Shown: positions 63,814 to 64,000 of the stretch, piece by piece
Numbering within the stretch: position 1 is the first letter of the stretch
Layout: each line of letters starts with the position of its first letter
From: Herbaspirillum sp. LeCh32-8
Lineage (GTDB): Bacteria > Pseudomonadota > Gammaproteobacteria > Burkholderiales > Burkholderiaceae_D
Length of the DNA: 64,000 nucleotides
Reading direction: 5' to 3'
Assembly (NCBI RefSeq): GCF_017814915.1
Contig: NZ_JAGIPZ010000001.1
Coordinates: 119,224 to 183,223 of the forward strand
Translations under genes and position numbers: made by a program
Notes under the pieces: model-generated
Database searches by the model: none
What the model was told of the DNA's origin: nothing
Seen by the model: the letters and a program-made list of their open reading frames with translations, nothing else

Positions 63814-64000
63814 ATGACGACACGATTGACGCAAATGATTCGCCGCTGCGCCGCCACCGCCGGCGCCTTGGTTGCCGCGCTGGCAATGTTGGGCTGCGAC
63901 CGCAACGGCAATCCCATCGAGGAATTCGGTTTGGACAAGCTGCAAAAAGGCGTTTCCAGCGAGGCCGACGTGCGCGGCGTGATGGGTGAGCCCGCCACCG
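63814..64000 (+). CDS. BamE/SmpA-like lipoprotein, truncated by the window end
   Basis: The first 62 residues of a lipoprotein: signal peptide with lipobox LAMLGC, then DRNGNPIEEFGLDKLQKGVSSEADVRGVMGEPAT, the SmpA/OmlA fold start (L-x-K-L-x-x-G ... V-x-x-x-M-G-x-P). The right end is cut, so the length and the choice between BamE itself and a paralogue cannot be judged. Confidence 0.7.
   Translation, partial: MTTRLTQMIRRCAATAGALVAALAMLGCDRNGNPIEEFGLDKLQKGVSSEADVRGVMGEPAT

Overview
The window is chromosomal DNA of a high-GC betaproteobacterium, most likely Oxalobacteraceae and close to Herbaspirillum. The pointers are the order glnA - small coiled-coil gene - ntrB - ntrC, a PrpR/PrpB/PrpC/PrpE propionate locus, the DUF934-linked cysI-cysH-cysD-cysN operon, PEP-CTERM proteins, and a DUF3460-scpA-panC cluster. 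This placement rests on gene content, not on a database search. Almost all of the DNA is coding. I saw no tRNA, rRNA, CRISPR array, phage gene or insertion sequence.

Layout. 0.1-3 kb (-): a DUF1800/DUF1501 secreted pair. 3.2-8.7 kb (-): a chaperone-usher fimbrial operon with two DUF1120 subunits, chaperone, usher and a terminal subunit-like protein. 8.9-11.8 kb (+), divergent from it: a signalling trio (REC-EAL with a degenerate EAL domain, REC-LuxR, REC-HPt) with no sensor kinase. 11.9-17.8 kb: a rhodanese (-), then the nitrogen regulon glnA-ntrB-ntrC (+) with NtrC boxes and a sigma-54 promoter. 18-26.5 kb: the propionate/2-methylcitrate locus, with an MHS transporter and prpR (-) divergent from prpB-prpC, a lipoprotein gene and prpE (+), and a consensus sigma-54 promoter before prpB. 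26.6-34.5 kb: mixed housekeeping and accessory genes (GNAT enzyme, exonuclease III, small unknowns, two paralogous PEP-CTERM proteins, MipA/OmpV protein, Old Yellow Enzyme, secreted alpha/beta hydrolase).

34.6-39.6 kb: pepA (-) divergent from lptF-lptG, then a CbiX-type chelatase and a VTT membrane protein. 39.6-47.3 kb (-): a CsaA-like protein and an assimilatory sulfate operon (TSUP transporter, cysI, DUF934, cysH, cysD, cysN, SUMT), with cysB divergent at 47.4 kb. CysH has the iron-sulfur cysteines and CysN has no APS-kinase extension, so APS is probably reduced directly. The chelatase and SUMT would supply siroheme to CysI. 48.4-50.3 kb: a ClC chloride/proton exchanger with a long disordered tail. 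50.4-53.1 kb (-): cheZ-cheA. 53.5-57.6 kb (+): a cobalamin riboswitch and the B12 uptake genes btuB-btuC-btuD. 57.7-60.1 kb (-): an autotransporter whose passenger carries a Yx(F/W)xxD secreted-repeat domain. 60.8-64 kb: btuF-panC, scpA, DUF3460 (-) and a BamE-like lipoprotein (+) cut by the window end.

The least ordinary items are the secreted-repeat/autotransporter fusion, the kinase-less phosphorelay with a dead EAL domain beside a fimbrial operon, the tandem PEP-CTERM twins, and a GAAA-capped REP-like repeat with compensatory stem changes.
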